A model generated the notes under the pieces. The model was given only the letters and a program-made list of their open reading frames with translations. It was not told where the DNA came from and made no database searches. A stretch of DNA of 53,179 nt from Verrucomicrobiota bacterium (lineage in GTDB: Bacteria > Verrucomicrobiota > Verrucomicrobiia > Chthoniobacterales > UBA10450). The DNA lies in NCBI GenBank assembly GCA_003220055.1, contig QHRF01000080.1:1-53179 (forward strand). Direction: 5' to 3'. Each line of letters begins with the position of its first letter. Within the stretch, counting starts at the first letter, position 1. The translations under genes were made by a program, and so were the position numbers. Below, in pieces: positions 23,888-33,288 of this stretch.

Positions 23888-26058
23888 GGAGCTGATAGGA
23901 GATTGCCTAACGCTTTCCGATCTGTCACTGGCGCTTTGCAGGTGAAATTCTCGCAGACGTAGGCCGCGGGTTTGCCGTCGACTGGAGACATGGCGCTGAT
24001 GGCCTCGTTCTTTTCGGAAAAGAATTTCTGGCCTTCGCTACCATCGGCAAGAATGAGAATTTTCCTTGGCAGAAAATGTCGATGCACTTCCGCCAGGAGG
24101 GCTTTCGTCTCATTGTCGTCGATCTTTCCGGCAACGACGATTTGGCGTGGTTTGCTTAAAGAGTAATCGACCGCAACCAGCATTTGCGGCATGGCACTGG
24201 CGAAATGCGAAAGGGTTGGGGCAAATGCGCCGATTGTTTTCCGAGCGCGTTCGTCCAGTTTCTTGTCGTCGCGAAATTGCGCGAGTCGCAAAAGATTTAA
24301 GGCTGCGATGGAGCTCGCGGCAGGTTCGGCGCTGTCATTGTCGTCCTTCATCCGGAGAACAACACTTTTGTCTTTGCCACTGGTAGAGAAGTAGCCGCCG
24401 TTCTTTTCATCGTAGAACAAATCGTCCTGCATTCGCTGCAACTCGATTGCAAACTTTAGCCACTCGACCTCGAGCGAGACTTCGTAAAGATCGAGAAGTC
24501 CTTGAATGACGAATGCGTAGTCATCGGCGAAGCCTTCGACATCGCTGCGACTTTCGCGATAATTGCGAAAGAGCAGTTTGCTTTTTTCGTCGTAAAGATT
24601 TGAGCGCAGGAACTTTGTTGCTCGCGTCGCACTCTCAAGATAACGCGGCTCATCCAAAACTTGCGCCCCACGCGCATAAGCCGAAATCATCAGGCCGTTC
24701 CAAGCCGCGATGATTTTGTCGTCGAGATGCGGACGCGGCCGCTTGTTTCGGATCGTCAATAACTTCTCGCGACTGCGCATGAGTGATTGTCGAATTTCAT
24801 CATCGCTCTTTTTGAAATGCTTCGCCGTCTCGGCAAGCGTGTGCCGCTGAATCAGAATGTTTTTGCCGCGGAATTCATCCTGCGGGTCGCTCCCTTCCGG
24901 CGCGTTACCGTGTGGCTGGACGCCGAAGTGAACCTTGAATACTGCGGCGTCGGCACCGAGGGCGTCGTCGATCTGTTTTTCCGTCCAGACATAAAACGCG
25001 CCCTCGCCGTGCTCCGGCTTTCCGTGTTCGAAAAGGCTGTCCGCGTCCTCGGCCGAAAAAAATCCGCCGTCTTTTGACGTTATGTCGCGCGCGACGTAAT
25101 CGAGAATGTCGCGGGCCGCATCGGCATATTGTCGATCTTGGGTGATTTGAAATGCGTCGAGATATGCGCTCGCGAGCTGCGCCTGATCATAGAGCATTTT
25201 TTCAAAATGCGGCACATGCCAGTAGCGATCGACTGAGTAACGATGGAATCCGCCGCCAAGATGATCGTGCATTCCACCCGCAGCCATTTTGCGCAGCGTG
25301 AACAAATCCATTTCGAGTGCGTGCTTCCCGGATTCGCCCTTGGGATCGCTCGCGTAAAATCGCGTTAGAAAATTCAGCGAGACCGGGCGCGGAAATTTCG
25401 GGGCGGTGCCGAAGCCGCCTTCCTTGTCGTCGAACGAGCGCGACAATTGTTCGTAGGCGGTTTGAAAAAACTGATTGTCGATCTTGGCAGTGGTTTCCGC
25501 CTGTGCGTTCTGCGATTCGCGAAGGGCTTCCACAATTTTGGATCCCTGCTCGGCAATTTTTTCATGGCCTTGCTTCCACGCCGCCGCGATTCGTTCCAAT
25601 ACCTTCGTAAAACCGGGCTGGCCGTATCGGTCTACTGGCGGAAAATATGTTCCCCCGACGAACGGTTTCAGATCGGGCGTGAGCCAGACACTCATCGGCC
25701 AACCGCCGCCCCCGGTTGTCGCTTGGACGAAGGTCATGTAAACGCGATCGACATCGGGCCGTTCTTCACGATCGACTTTGATGTTCACAAACTCGCGATT
25801 CATGATCGCGGCCGTCTCTTCGTTTTCGAATGACTCGTGTGCCATCACGTGGCACCAGTGACAGGTCGAATAACCGATCGAGAGAAAGATCGGTTTGTTC
25901 TCGCGACGGGCTTTGGCGAATGCTTCTTCGCCCCACGGATACCAATCGACCGGATTATGCGCGTGCTGAAGAAGATAAGGCGACTTCTCGTGCGCGAGTC
26001 GGTTCGTATGCACCTGGTTAGCCGGTTGAATTTCCGCGACCATGGGAGTTGGTGTCAC
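23884..26058 (-). CDS. DUF255 thioredoxin-like protein with glycosidase-like domain (YyaL/SSP411 family)
   Basis: 724 residues, the full family length. The N-terminal DUF255 domain is unmistakable: [24 protein letters not shown], then the Trx-like active site [15 protein letters not shown], and [14 protein letters not shown]. The large C-terminal alpha/alpha-barrel region has [26 protein letters not shown] and the EDADSLFE block. Family role in bacteria is not settled; a redox or folding function is suggested by CxxC. A dispersed 10-mer occurs twice in the gene (25130, 25476). Confidence 0.93.
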   Translation of the reverse strand: MTPTPMVAEIQPANQVHTNRLAHEKSPYLLQHAHNPVDWYPWGEEAFAKARRENKPIFLSIGYSTCHWCHVMAHESFENEETAAIMNREFVNIKVDREERPDVDRVYMTFVQATTGGGGWPMSVWLTPDLKPFVGGTYFPPVDRYGQPGFTKVLERIAAAWKQGHEKIAEQGSKIVEALRESQNAQAETTAKIDNQFFQTAYEQLSRSFDDKEGGFGTAPKFPRPVSLNFLTRFYASDPKGESGKHALEMDLFTLRKMAAGGMHDHLGGGFHRYSVDRYWHVPHFEKMLYDQAQLASAYLDAFQITQDRQYADAARDILDYVARDITSKDGGFFSAEDADSLFEHGKPEHGEGAFYVWTEKQIDDALGADAAVFKVHFGVQPHGNAPEGSDPQDEFRGKNILIQRHTLAETAKHFKKSDDEIRQSLMRSREKLLTIRNKRPRPHLDDKIIAAWNGLMISAYARGAQVLDEPRYLESATRATKFLRSNLYDEKSKLLFRNYRESRSDVEGFADDYAFVIQGLLDLYEVSLEVEWLKFAIELQRMQDDLFYDEKNGGYFSTSGKDKSVVLRMKDDNDSAEPAASSIAALNLLRLAQFRDDKKLDERARKTIGAFAPTLSHFASAMPQMLVAVDYSLSKPRQIVVAGKIDDNETKALLAEVHRHFLPRKILILADGSEGQKFFSEKNEAISAMSPVDGKPAAYVCENFTCKAPVTDRKALGNLLSAP

Positions 26059-26094
26059 TGATCAGCTTAACGTGAGAACGCAAAAGCGGAAGCA

Positions 26095-26177
26095 GTTGTA
26101 GCGGCGCTCGCCGCAGCGAGCGCCGAATCCAATAAAACAGGCGGTCGCCGCTGCGACCGCCTCTATATTCTCGCAAC
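26095..26177. repeat. Two-hairpin repeat element, copy 1
   Basis: Starts GTTGTAGCGGCG and ends CGCAAC. Contains two perfect 10-bp hairpins, CGGCGCTCGC-CGCA-GCGAGCGCCG (26102-26125) and AGGCGGTCGC-CGCT-GCGACCGCCT (26139-26162), joined by GAATCCAATAAAAC. Related copies lie at 49356-49424 (inverted) and 52265-52330. Confidence 0.85.
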
Positions 26178-26181
26178 AACA

Positions 26182-26919
26182 ATGGATACCGCCCAGCTCG
26201 CTTTCCTTTGTCTCGCCATCGCCATGATCGCGTTCCTTTATTCATCCGTCGGGCACGCGGGCGCGTCGGGTTATATCGCGACCATGACTTTGTTGGGACT
26301 TGCCGCGACCGTCATTCGACCGACGGCGCTGGTCCTGAACATTCTCGTGGCAACGATCGGTTCGTTTCAATTTTGGCGGGCCGGTCATTTCTCTTGGAAA
26401 TTATTTTGGCCATTCGCGCTGCTCTCGGTTCCGGCCGCATATCTCGGCGGTTATATCCAGCCCTCGGCTTCAATTCTAAGAATCTTGATCGGACTGGTGC
26501 TGCTTTTCTCAGCTGCGCGATTGATCTTTCGCCGTGGCGATCCCGCCGAAACGGTCGCTCCATCGAAACCAACAGCGGTCGGAGTTGGAGCAGGCTTGGG
26601 ATTTCTGTCGGGCCTGACCGGGACCGGTGGCGGAATTTTTCTCACGCCGCTCCTTTTATTCTGCCGGTGGGCGCATATTCGTCAGGCGGCGGCGGTGTCG
26701 GCCGTGTTCATTTTGGTGAATTCAATCGGCGGACTGGTCGGATATTTCACGGCAGTTCGCTCCCTTCCAGTGCTCGGACTTTATCTGGCCATCCCAGCCA
26801 TCATTGGTGGTGCTATCGGGTCACATTTAGGCAGCCGACGTTTACCCGTCCGCGCGATTTCAATTCTCCTCGCGATCGTCCTCGCGATTGCTGGAACCAA
26901 ACTAATTTTTACGAGGTGA
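26182..26919 (+). CDS. TauE/SafE family membrane transporter
   Basis: 245 residues with about seven to eight hydrophobic helices. The repeat signature of the family is visible: FLYSSVGHAGASGYIATMTLLG in the first half and GLGFLSGLTGTGGGIFLTPLLLF in the second. Family members export sulfite, sulfoacetate or related organosulfur anions through the inner membrane. No sulfur genes are nearby, so the substrate is unknown. It overlaps the convergent DUF309 gene by 18 bp, and a two-hairpin repeat sits 4 bp upstream of its start. Confidence 0.9.
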   Translation: MDTAQLAFLCLAIAMIAFLYSSVGHAGASGYIATMTLLGLAATVIRPTALVLNILVATIGSFQFWRAGHFSWKLFWPFALLSVPAAYLGGYIQPSASILRILIGLVLLFSAARLIFRRGDPAETVAPSKPTAVGVGAGLGFLSGLTGTGGGIFLTPLLLFCRWAHIRQAAAVSAVFILVNSIGGLVGYFTAVRSLPVLGLYLAIPAIIGGAIGSHLGSRRLPVRAISILLAIVLAIAGTKLIFTR

Positions 26920-27381
26920 CAATTCTACCTTCGGCGCAGTCTTGGGCGACCACGGATTCACCTTCAAATCGGAGTCAGTGATTTTCTCTCGCGTGGCCCG
27001 TAAAACATCGACCAACGCCAAAACATCGAGCGCGTGATGCCGCGGACCGAATCTCGACAAGTTTTTTTCCGCCAATTCGAAGAGTTTAACGGCCGGGCGC
27101 AGACGCCGGCTGTGCTTAGCGTGTGTTGGGTGTTCGAAATTCTTTTGGAGATGGACGAAAGCGCCCGCCGCCTGAATCAGTCCTTTGAAGAAATTGTCGT
27201 CTTCGGTGTCGCTATTGAGCCAAAGCTGTTCCAGCACGTCGTGCGCTTCATAGTAACGTTGCTCGTTCCAGCAGCGAAAAAACGCGCGGTAAAATGGATG
27301 GGTCGCTACGTCGCCGGAAGGATTGACCTCGTCGCCCTCGAGCTCGCGGACAAACTGCGAAATCCTCTCGCCTTTGCTCAT
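26902..27381 (-). CDS. DUF309 family protein
   Basis: The ORF opens at 27465, leaving 2 bp to the divergent CNNM gene. The ATG at 27381 (MSKGERISQFVRE) is a likelier start (159 residues). The DUF309 core is clear: FFRCWNEQRYYEAHDVLEQLWL, FFKGLIQAAGAFVHLQKN, and a C-terminal helix pair. Members are small helical cytoplasmic proteins of unknown function. If the longer form is real, the two divergent genes have no promoter space between them. Confidence 0.85.
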   Translation of the reverse strand: MSKGERISQFVRELEGDEVNPSGDVATHPFYRAFFRCWNEQRYYEAHDVLEQLWLNSDTEDDNFFKGLIQAAGAFVHLQKNFEHPTHAKHSRRLRPAVKLFELAEKNLSRFGPRHHALDVLALVDVLRATREKITDSDLKVNPWSPKTAPKVELSPRKN

Positions 27382-27467
27382 GGAGGGCTTAATTTCATCA
27401 TGCCTCAGATGATGGGCAAACCGACTTTTCCGGAGGGTCACGAAAGCGTTCGGGACCGCGGCCAAGA

Positions 27468-28754
27468 ATGACGCCGGTTGCGCTGGGAATCGTTCTCGTC
27501 GCCACCGCCGCGCTGATTTTTGTCTCGGCGCTTTTTTCCGGACTGGAAACGGCGCTTTTTTCGCTCCGGCCGCACCAATTACGGCGGTTGGAGCAAAATC
27601 ACCCTGGGCTCGTCAATTTCGTCCAACTTTTTCGCGACAAGCCCCGACGCGTCCTGAACGTGCTCCTGCTCGGCGATGGGCTCGTCAAAGTGCCGCTGGT
27701 CGTGCTTTGTCTTTTTTTACTTTGGCGCGGGCCGCTCGCCGGACATCTGCCGCAATGGGTCGCCGCGATTCTGATTTTCGCAATCGTCGTCTTACTCTGC
27801 GATCTGGTCCCAAAACTGATCGCGCTCGCAGCGCCCTACCGGCTTTCCACCGTCGGCGCTTTTGTGCTCCAGGCGTCCGTCGGCTTACTCGATCGCGTCG
27901 GGCGGATACTCGAGAGCGTTAGCACGGCGATCGTTGATCTCCTCACACCGCAGCGTCTTCGCACGCGTGCGCGCTTAAGCGACGAAGAACTCGAGACGCT
28001 CGTCGAGATTGGAGAGGAAGAAGGGACGCTCCACCAAGCCGAGGGCGAGATGATCCAGGAGATCATCAAGATGGGCGACAAAACAGCGAAGGATTGTATG
28101 ACGCCGCGAGTCGAAACGTTTGCTCTGGCGGACGATCTCACAAATGAACAGGCAATCGCGCAGTTAAAAGAGAAACGCTACCGCCGGGTTCCGGTTTACG
28201 CCGACACGCCGGACAACGTCGTTGGCATCATCGACGTCAAACTGTTCCTGCTCGATTCGTCCGAACATTACACCGAGTCCTTGCTGGCGCCGTCGTTCGT
28301 GCCGGAAACGATGCACGCGCTCGATCTGCTCAAACTTTTCCTGACCCATCCGCAATCGCTCGCAATTGTGGTCGACGAATTTGGCGGCACCGAAGGAATT
28401 ATCACCATGTCGGACATCGTTGAGGAAATCCTCAGTGGCGCGGCGCCGCCCCGCGGAGAGGTCGATCTTTACATTGAGCCGCTTGAAGATGGAAAGTTTC
28501 TGGTCAGCGGTCACGCGCGCCTCGACGATTTGCACGAGCATCTCGGCTTTGAATTGGAAGCGGACGGAATCGACACCATCGGCGGTCTGGTCTTCAACCG
28601 GCTCGGCTATTTGCCACAAGCCGGCGCCAAGATCGAATTGCCGCGACTGGCGGTCACGGTCAGGCGCACAAGTCGAAAACGAATCGAGGAATTGCTCCTC
28701 GAAAAGACCACCTGCCTCGAAGATCAACCGGACGCTAACACCGCCGCCGCATGA
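27468..28754 (+). CDS. CNNM/CorC-type transporter with CBS pair and CorC_HlyC domain
   Basis: 428 residues. The DUF21 (CNNM) membrane domain spans about residues 1-185, with SALFSGLETALFSLRPHQLRRLE. EEGTLHQAEGEMIQEIIKMGDKTAKDCMTPR leads into a CBS pair (about 205-325), and the C-terminal CorC_HlyC domain has GHARLDDLHEHLGFELEADGIDTIGGLVFNRLGYLP. Such proteins are linked to divalent cation (Mg2+/Co2+) efflux. The stop overlaps the start of a second CNNM gene by 4 bp, so the two may form a hetero-oligomer. Confidence 0.92.
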   Translation: MTPVALGIVLVATAALIFVSALFSGLETALFSLRPHQLRRLEQNHPGLVNFVQLFRDKPRRVLNVLLLGDGLVKVPLVVLCLFLLWRGPLAGHLPQWVAAILIFAIVVLLCDLVPKLIALAAPYRLSTVGAFVLQASVGLLDRVGRILESVSTAIVDLLTPQRLRTRARLSDEELETLVEIGEEEGTLHQAEGEMIQEIIKMGDKTAKDCMTPRVETFALADDLTNEQAIAQLKEKRYRRVPVYADTPDNVVGIIDVKLFLLDSSEHYTESLLAPSFVPETMHALDLLKLFLTHPQSLAIVVDEFGGTEGIITMSDIVEEILSGAAPPRGEVDLYIEPLEDGKFLVSGHARLDDLHEHLGFELEADGIDTIGGLVFNRLGYLPQAGAKIELPRLAVTVRRTSRKRIEELLLEKTTCLEDQPDANTAAA

Positions 28755-29695
28755 AGGATTTTTTTATCATCGGAGGTTGCTGGGCGATTTCGTTTCTCTT
28801 CAACGGAATCGAAGCGGGACTGACCTCAATCGATCCAGTCCGATTGCGTCATCACGTAAAATTGAACCGGCCGGCGGCGGTCCGACTTGATCGATTATTG
28901 AAGACACCGGAGCGGTTGCTGGTCACGGTTTTGCTGATCACAAATCTCGCCGACATCCTCGCGTTGTTTGTGATGACGCGATTTCTCGTTTCCAGATTTG
29001 CTGCGACGGGCTTTTTCCTGGCGGTACTCGTCGCGTTACCTGTCTATCTTTTCGTCCTTAGCGTTTTGCCGAAGTCGCTCTTCCGTCGGTTTCCTTTTCG
29101 CGCGCTTTCTCTACTCGCCCGCCTTCTTGAAATAGTAATGACAGCGCTCTGGCCGATCGTGGCAACTGGTAAACTCATTGGCCGCCTCTTTTTGCCAGCG
29201 CAAAAGAAACGCGCTCGTCTTTTCGCTGCCCGCGAGGAATTGAAACAGATCACGACACAAAGCGAACGCGAAGGTTCTCTCACGGCGACCGAACGCGCGA
29301 TGATCCATAACGTGGTCGATTTTCAAAACGTGACTGCGCGCGATGTGATGAAGCCATTGTCGAGAGTCGCCAGCTTGAAGCCGGACTCACCGATCGAAGA
29401 TGTATTCCGCGTCAGCCGTTCGACCGGGTTCGATCGCTTACCCGTGATCGGCGCCAACGGCGATGCGGTCGGTCTGGTGAATGTGGTCGATATTTTGCTC
29501 GATAGAGATCACCCGCAGTCGATCAGCCGCTATATCCGGCGAATGGTCACGGTCCAGGAAAGTGAACCGGCCGCGCGCGCCGTCCAGCGATTGCGGGCTG
29601 CGCGGCTTGGCCTGGCCGCGGTCGTCGATCAAAAAAGAAATTTGATCGGTGTCGTCACGAGTGAGGACCTGATCGCGCGATTGGTTCGCGCATGA
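28751..29695 (+). CDS. CNNM/CBS protein lacking the CorC_HlyC domain
   Basis: 314 residues. A DUF21 membrane domain (SFLFNGIEAGLTSIDPVRLRHH) is followed by the LTATERAMIHNVVDFQNVTARDVMKPL linker and a CBS pair ending in GVVTSEDLIARLVRA. The protein stops there and lacks the C-terminal CorC_HlyC domain present in its upstream neighbour, about 100 residues shorter. The ATGA overlap argues that both are made together in fixed ratio. Confidence 0.9.
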   Translation: MKDFFIIGGCWAISFLFNGIEAGLTSIDPVRLRHHVKLNRPAAVRLDRLLKTPERLLVTVLLITNLADILALFVMTRFLVSRFAATGFFLAVLVALPVYLFVLSVLPKSLFRRFPFRALSLLARLLEIVMTALWPIVATGKLIGRLFLPAQKKRARLFAAREELKQITTQSEREGSLTATERAMIHNVVDFQNVTARDVMKPLSRVASLKPDSPIEDVFRVSRSTGFDRLPVIGANGDAVGLVNVVDILLDRDHPQSISRYIRRMVTVQESEPAARAVQRLRAARLGLAAVVDQKRNLIGVVTSEDLIARLVRA

Positions 29696-29703
29696 AATTA
29701 TTG

Positions 29704-30201
29704 TTAGCCCGGAGCTGCGTCCGCAAGTTTCGCGATTCCGTCGCGCTTTAATCGGAACACAGTCCAATCGTCCATCGGCTTGGCTCCGAGCTTGCGATAA
29801 AATTGGATCGCGGGCTCATTCCAATCGAGCACCGCCCACTCCATCCGTCCACAGCCGCGGTCACGCGCGATTTTCGCCAGATGAATCAGTAGGGCGCGGC
29901 CATAGCCTTTGCCGCGATCTTCCGGCCTAACAAATAGATCTTCGAGATAAAGTCCCGGCCGGCCGAGCCAGGTCGAGAAATTGTGAAAGAAAACCGCAAA
30001 GCCGACTGCCGTTTCATTTTCAAACGCGAGCAAAACTTCCGCCGCCGGTTTTTCGCCGAACAAAACTTTGCTCAGACCATCTTCGGTGGCAGTAACTTCG
30101 TTCGGCGCGCGTTCGTAAGTCGCAAGAGCCCGAATCAACTCAAGAATGATCGGAACATCGGCGGCTGTGGCCAGGCGGATCGCGAAATTCTCGGTTTTCA
30201 T
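29704..30201 (-). CDS. GNAT family N-acetyltransferase (SSAT-like)
   Basis: 165 residues. The GNAT core is clear: IRLATAADVPIILELIRALATYERAP at the N-terminus, YLEDLFVRPEDRGKGYGRALL (acetyl-CoA pyrophosphate loop R/Q-x-x-G-x-G/A: RGKGYG) and WAVLDWNEPAIQFYRKLGA. The EDLFV and YERAP motifs resemble diamine/thialysine acetyltransferases. Substrate unknown. It starts 4 bp inside the 3' end of the upstream GT39-like gene, so both are coupled. Confidence 0.9.
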   Translation of the reverse strand: MKTENFAIRLATAADVPIILELIRALATYERAPNEVTATEDGLSKVLFGEKPAAEVLLAFENETAVGFAVFFHNFSTWLGRPGLYLEDLFVRPEDRGKGYGRALLIHLAKIARDRGCGRMEWAVLDWNEPAIQFYRKLGAKPMDDWTVFRLKRDGIAKLADAAPG

Positions 30202-31733
30202 TTCGACACGGGGTTGAGCTGGTAGATTTTAAACTCCGGGGTCGCGGCCACGAGCGATGACGTGGCCTCCAGATGTTGTCGGAATTGAGCGTAGTAATCG
30301 AGCCACCACGAAGTGTTTGAAGTGAACACAAGATAACCTGCGCCGCGGTTTCTCAACCCTTCAAGATCGACAATTGCCTGCGCGCTATCTCTTGGCTCGC
30401 CATCGTAGATCCCGTTCTTCTCCAGAAAATGCCAGCCTTTGCGTTCGGCATAATACAAAACGGTCGGGTCGCCGTTATCGGCAGCGGCGACCAGCGCGTT
30501 CGACGGCGTCACGGCTTTTAATTTCAATCCGGCATCGCGCAACGGGGCCGCGCTCGGTCGATAAAAGCCGCGCGCATAGACGAATACGGAAAAACTGAAG
30601 AGTGCAGCCAACAAAATCGAAAAAGCAATTTTCGCCGCCTGACTGGAGATTTTCGAGCCGACAAAAACGCACGTGACACCCGCGAACACGGCGGCAATCG
30701 GGATAAGCGGTAATTGATACCACTGGTGCCGATTTCCGTAACCAACGATGACGATGAACAAAATCATTGCCGCGAGCCACCAGTGAAACATTCGCGTAGC
30801 GTCCCGCGGCCGCGGGATCGACCCATTCGACTGACGCTCAGGGCAGGTTCTTGTGACCAGCACGCCGACACCACCCAGAACAAAAACAAAAGGCGTGAGC
30901 GTCGAGGTCACGATTTCCTTCACGATTTTCAGATACCACGCCGCGGACATGATTTGAACTCCCCCGGCTCCAAAAAAGTGATGCGGATAAAATTGCAACG
31001 CGATTTGGTAGGCATGCCCGTACCAAAGCGCGGATGGCAAAAGTGCAAGCGCGCCAAAGGACCACAGGGAAAGATTTCGAAATGCTGCTCCGAGCCGGAG
31101 TGGCGGTATACTGAAACGCTGAAATGCCAGGCACGCGAGCGGCGCACCGATTAAAATGCTCGGCAGTTTGATTAAAATCGACAGCGAAATCGCGATCGCG
31201 GCTACAAAAAATGACGTCGATCTTGCAAGCGATTCCCGCGCGGACTCCTCGATCCAGCGTTGGAAGAAATACAAACCGATGATGGAGAGCGCAAGCGATG
31301 GGATGTCCGGCATAAAACATCGGCCGGCCATGATTCCGAGTGGCGCAAAGCTGTAAAAGAAAAGCGCCCAACTCGCAGCGGTTTCTCCGAAAACATTGCG
31401 GACCAACAAAAAGAAGAACGGTAGCGAAAGCGCGAATAATATGACCGCTTGGACGCGTCCAACCCATTCGTGGACGCCAACTATTTTATAACAGATCGCG
31501 GCCAGAAACGGCAGAACCGGAAATTCCGTCCCGACGTAACCCGGTTGGTCTCCCGCCCAATCGATTTGCGGCCGGGCAAAATGAAAACCGCCCTGGAAAT
31601 AATTTCGCGCAATCGCGGCGACGTCGCCCTGCCGCCAGCTCCAGTTGTCGATGTACGGTTGATTGATGCCGATCAATCGAACGGCCACGGCCAGGATCGA
31701 CATCAAAATCGCCAGTCGCGTCGCCCGTGTCAT
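30198..31733 (-). CDS. GT39/ArnT-like polytopic glycosyltransferase
   Basis: 511 residues with about eleven hydrophobic segments. The first periplasmic loop carries an acidic motif region (YIDNWSWRQGDVAAIARNYF) and later FMPDIPSLALSIIGLYFFQRW, which resembles the PMT-2/GT39 families that use undecaprenyl-phosphate sugars. The C-terminal soluble part (~110 residues) contains VAAADNGDPTVLYYAERKGWHF. A palindrome CTCCG-AGC-CGGAG (31088-31100) is read in frame. Acceptor unknown; coupled to a GNAT gene. Confidence 0.82.
   Translation of the reverse strand: MTRATRLAILMSILAVAVRLIGINQPYIDNWSWRQGDVAAIARNYFQGGFHFARPQIDWAGDQPGYVGTEFPVLPFLAAICYKIVGVHEWVGRVQAVILFALSLPFFFLLVRNVFGETAASWALFFYSFAPLGIMAGRCFMPDIPSLALSIIGLYFFQRWIEESARESLARSTSFFVAAIAISLSILIKLPSILIGAPLACLAFQRFSIPPLRLGAAFRNLSLWSFGALALLPSALWYGHAYQIALQFYPHHFFGAGGVQIMSAAWYLKIVKEIVTSTLTPFVFVLGGVGVLVTRTCPERQSNGSIPRPRDATRMFHWWLAAMILFIVIVGYGNRHQWYQLPLIPIAAVFAGVTCVFVGSKISSQAAKIAFSILLAALFSFSVFVYARGFYRPSAAPLRDAGLKLKAVTPSNALVAAADNGDPTVLYYAERKGWHFLEKNGIYDGEPRDSAQAIVDLEGLRNRGAGYLVFTSNTSWWLDYYAQFRQHLEATSSLVAATPEFKIYQLNPVSK
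31087..31105 (-). repeat. GTCCG-type mini-palindrome with compensatory stem change
   Basis: GCTCCGAGCCGGAGTGGCG differs from the GTCCGAGCCGGACTGGCAT form at both ends of the stem (CTCCG/CGGAG instead of GTCCG/CGGAC), keeping pairing. It is inside the GT39-like gene and encodes PLRLGAA. Confidence 0.55.
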
Positions 31734-31787
31734 GGATCGCCTCTTGACAAAGCATCAGGGCAAAGTCAATCGAGTAGCTGACCCGGA

Positions 31788-32321
31788 ATGAAAACACTCG
31801 TTTTTGCACTTACGCTCGCGCTCGGCTTCGCTGCAATCGGATTGCGCGCGCAGGATGAGCCAAATTTGATCCCGGACGTGGTCGACCCGGCGAAGTTAAT
31901 TCCCATTTTACCGGACGCGCCCGCCGGCTGGACCGCGGAGAACCCCGAAGGCTCGAGCGACGACGTGGGCGGATTCAAGATCACAAACGTTCATCGGGAT
32001 TATCGGAAAGGCGAAGGCGCTGACGCGCCGACCGCTGCGATCAGCATTCTGGATTCAGTGGCGAACCCGGATTACGTGGAAGCGACAAGCGGAGCCTGGA
32101 AGCAGAGTAGCGAGACGCCCGAAGGTTACGGCAAGCCGGTGACGATTGATGGGAATCCCGGCCGCGAGGATTACGATAAAGAACAAAAGCACGCGACGCT
32201 TTGGGTCATGGTCGCGAAGCGCTATTTCGTCACAATCGAACTGCAAAAGCAGGACCCGAAACAATTGCAGGAATGGATCAAACGGGTCGACCTGAAAAAA
32301 CTGGCGGAGATTAAGAAATGA
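31788..32321 (+). CDS. Secreted protein of unknown function
   Basis: 177 residues with a signal peptide (MKTLVFALTLALGFAAIGLRAQ). The mature part has PDAPAGWTAENPEGSSDDVGGFKITNVHRDY, YVEATSGAWKQSSETPEGYGKPVTIDGNPG and a C-terminal FVTIELQKQDPKQLQEWIKRVDLKKLAEIKK. The pattern (a protein assayed for change over time, with substrate-like 'GKPVTIDG' loop) resembles uncharacterised periplasmic proteins seen in environmental genomes. No function can be assigned. Divergent from the GT39-like gene. Confidence 0.7.
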   Translation: MKTLVFALTLALGFAAIGLRAQDEPNLIPDVVDPAKLIPILPDAPAGWTAENPEGSSDDVGGFKITNVHRDYRKGEGADAPTAAISILDSVANPDYVEATSGAWKQSSETPEGYGKPVTIDGNPGREDYDKEQKHATLWVMVAKRYFVTIELQKQDPKQLQEWIKRVDLKKLAEIKK

Positions 32322-32324
32322 AGA

Positions 32325-32404
32325 TGGATCGGCCGCTCCGCGGGCGATCCTAAAAATTTTGCGGCTTCTCCGCCATTTGAAATATCGAGGTCCGAGCCGG
32401 ACTG
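32325..32404. repeat. Intergenic repeat, copy B (pairs with 2887), with GTCCG palindrome
   Basis: Bases 32325-32389 align with 2887-2949 and are followed by GGTCCGAGCCGGACTG at 32389-32404. It fills most of the 124-bp gap between the convergent secreted-protein and methyltransferase genes. Confidence 0.65.
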
Positions 32405-32445
32405 CGATGAGGGCATCGGCGGTTACAATTGCCAGTTCTCACTCG

Positions 32446-33171
32446 TCACTGGTCACTTTTTTTGGCTGCTTCGCCCGTCATCTCCACAAAGCGCACCGGT
32501 AAAATCGCGCGCTGCGCCAGTTCGCCGTTCTTCTTTTCCAGCAGATAGAGCTGTTGATCCATCATTCCGCTGCCCACGGGAATGATCATGCGTCCGCCTT
32601 CTTTGAGTTGTTGCGTCAGTGGTTGCGGCACTTTGTCGGGCGCACAGGTTACGATGATCGCATCGAACGGCGCGACCTCCGGCCAGCCTTGATAGCCGTC
32701 GCCGGCTTTCACGTGCGCATTTTTGTAACCGAGTCGCGCGAGCCCGGCCGAAGCGTCCTTTGCAAGCGGCTCGATGATCTCAATCGTGTAAACCTCTTTG
32801 GCCAATTCCGCGAGGATTGCGGCTTGGTACCCTGAACCAGTCCCAATCTCAAGAACCCGATCGGTCGGTTGCAAGCGCAGCTGTTCGGTCATGTACGCGA
32901 CGATGAATGGTTGCGAGATCGTTTGATCGTGACCGATCGGCAACGCGCTATCGGCGTAACTTTGAGGCCGCATGTTCTGGGGCACGAATTCTTCCCGTGG
33001 CACTTTTGCCATCGTCGCCAGAACGCGCTCGTCATGAATCCCGCGCGGTTTGAGTTGCTCCTCCACCATCTTTTGCCGTTCGGCCGCGGCCTCCGAGGTA
33101 GATATCGTTCTTTGATGGCAGCCAGTCGCCGCCAGAACCACCACGATCAGCCATTGCCAAATTCGTGTCAT
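32446..33171 (-). CDS. Protein-L-isoaspartate O-methyltransferase family, with lipoprotein-type signal
   Basis: The ORF opens at 33423, but similarity starts near the ATG at 33171 (241 residues). The SAM-binding motif VLEIGTGSGYQAAILAELAK and the family blocks MVEEQLKPRGIHDERVLATMAKVPREEFVP and ALPIGHDQTISQPFIVAYMTEQL are clear. The N-terminus MTRIWQWLIVVVLAATGC is a textbook lipobox signal. That is odd, since SAM is not expected outside the cytoplasm. It is either a surface-attached relative with another role or the signal is only a membrane anchor. Normal Pcm repairs isoaspartyl damage in proteins. Confidence 0.87.
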   Translation of the reverse strand: MTRIWQWLIVVVLAATGCHQRTISTSEAAAERQKMVEEQLKPRGIHDERVLATMAKVPREEFVPQNMRPQSYADSALPIGHDQTISQPFIVAYMTEQLRLQPTDRVLEIGTGSGYQAAILAELAKEVYTIEIIEPLAKDASAGLARLGYKNAHVKAGDGYQGWPEVAPFDAIIVTCAPDKVPQPLTQQLKEGGRMIIPVGSGMMDQQLYLLEKKNGELAQRAILPVRFVEMTGEAAKKSDQ

Positions 33172-33288
33172 TCCAAAAAATATTCGCACCAGGCCGGGAC
33201 GAAAGATGCAGTTTGTTATCAATTGTTGGCTCTGATTTGAATCTACAAATTTCTCGTCTCCTTCCGGGCCTTTGTGGTTAATGCACCT

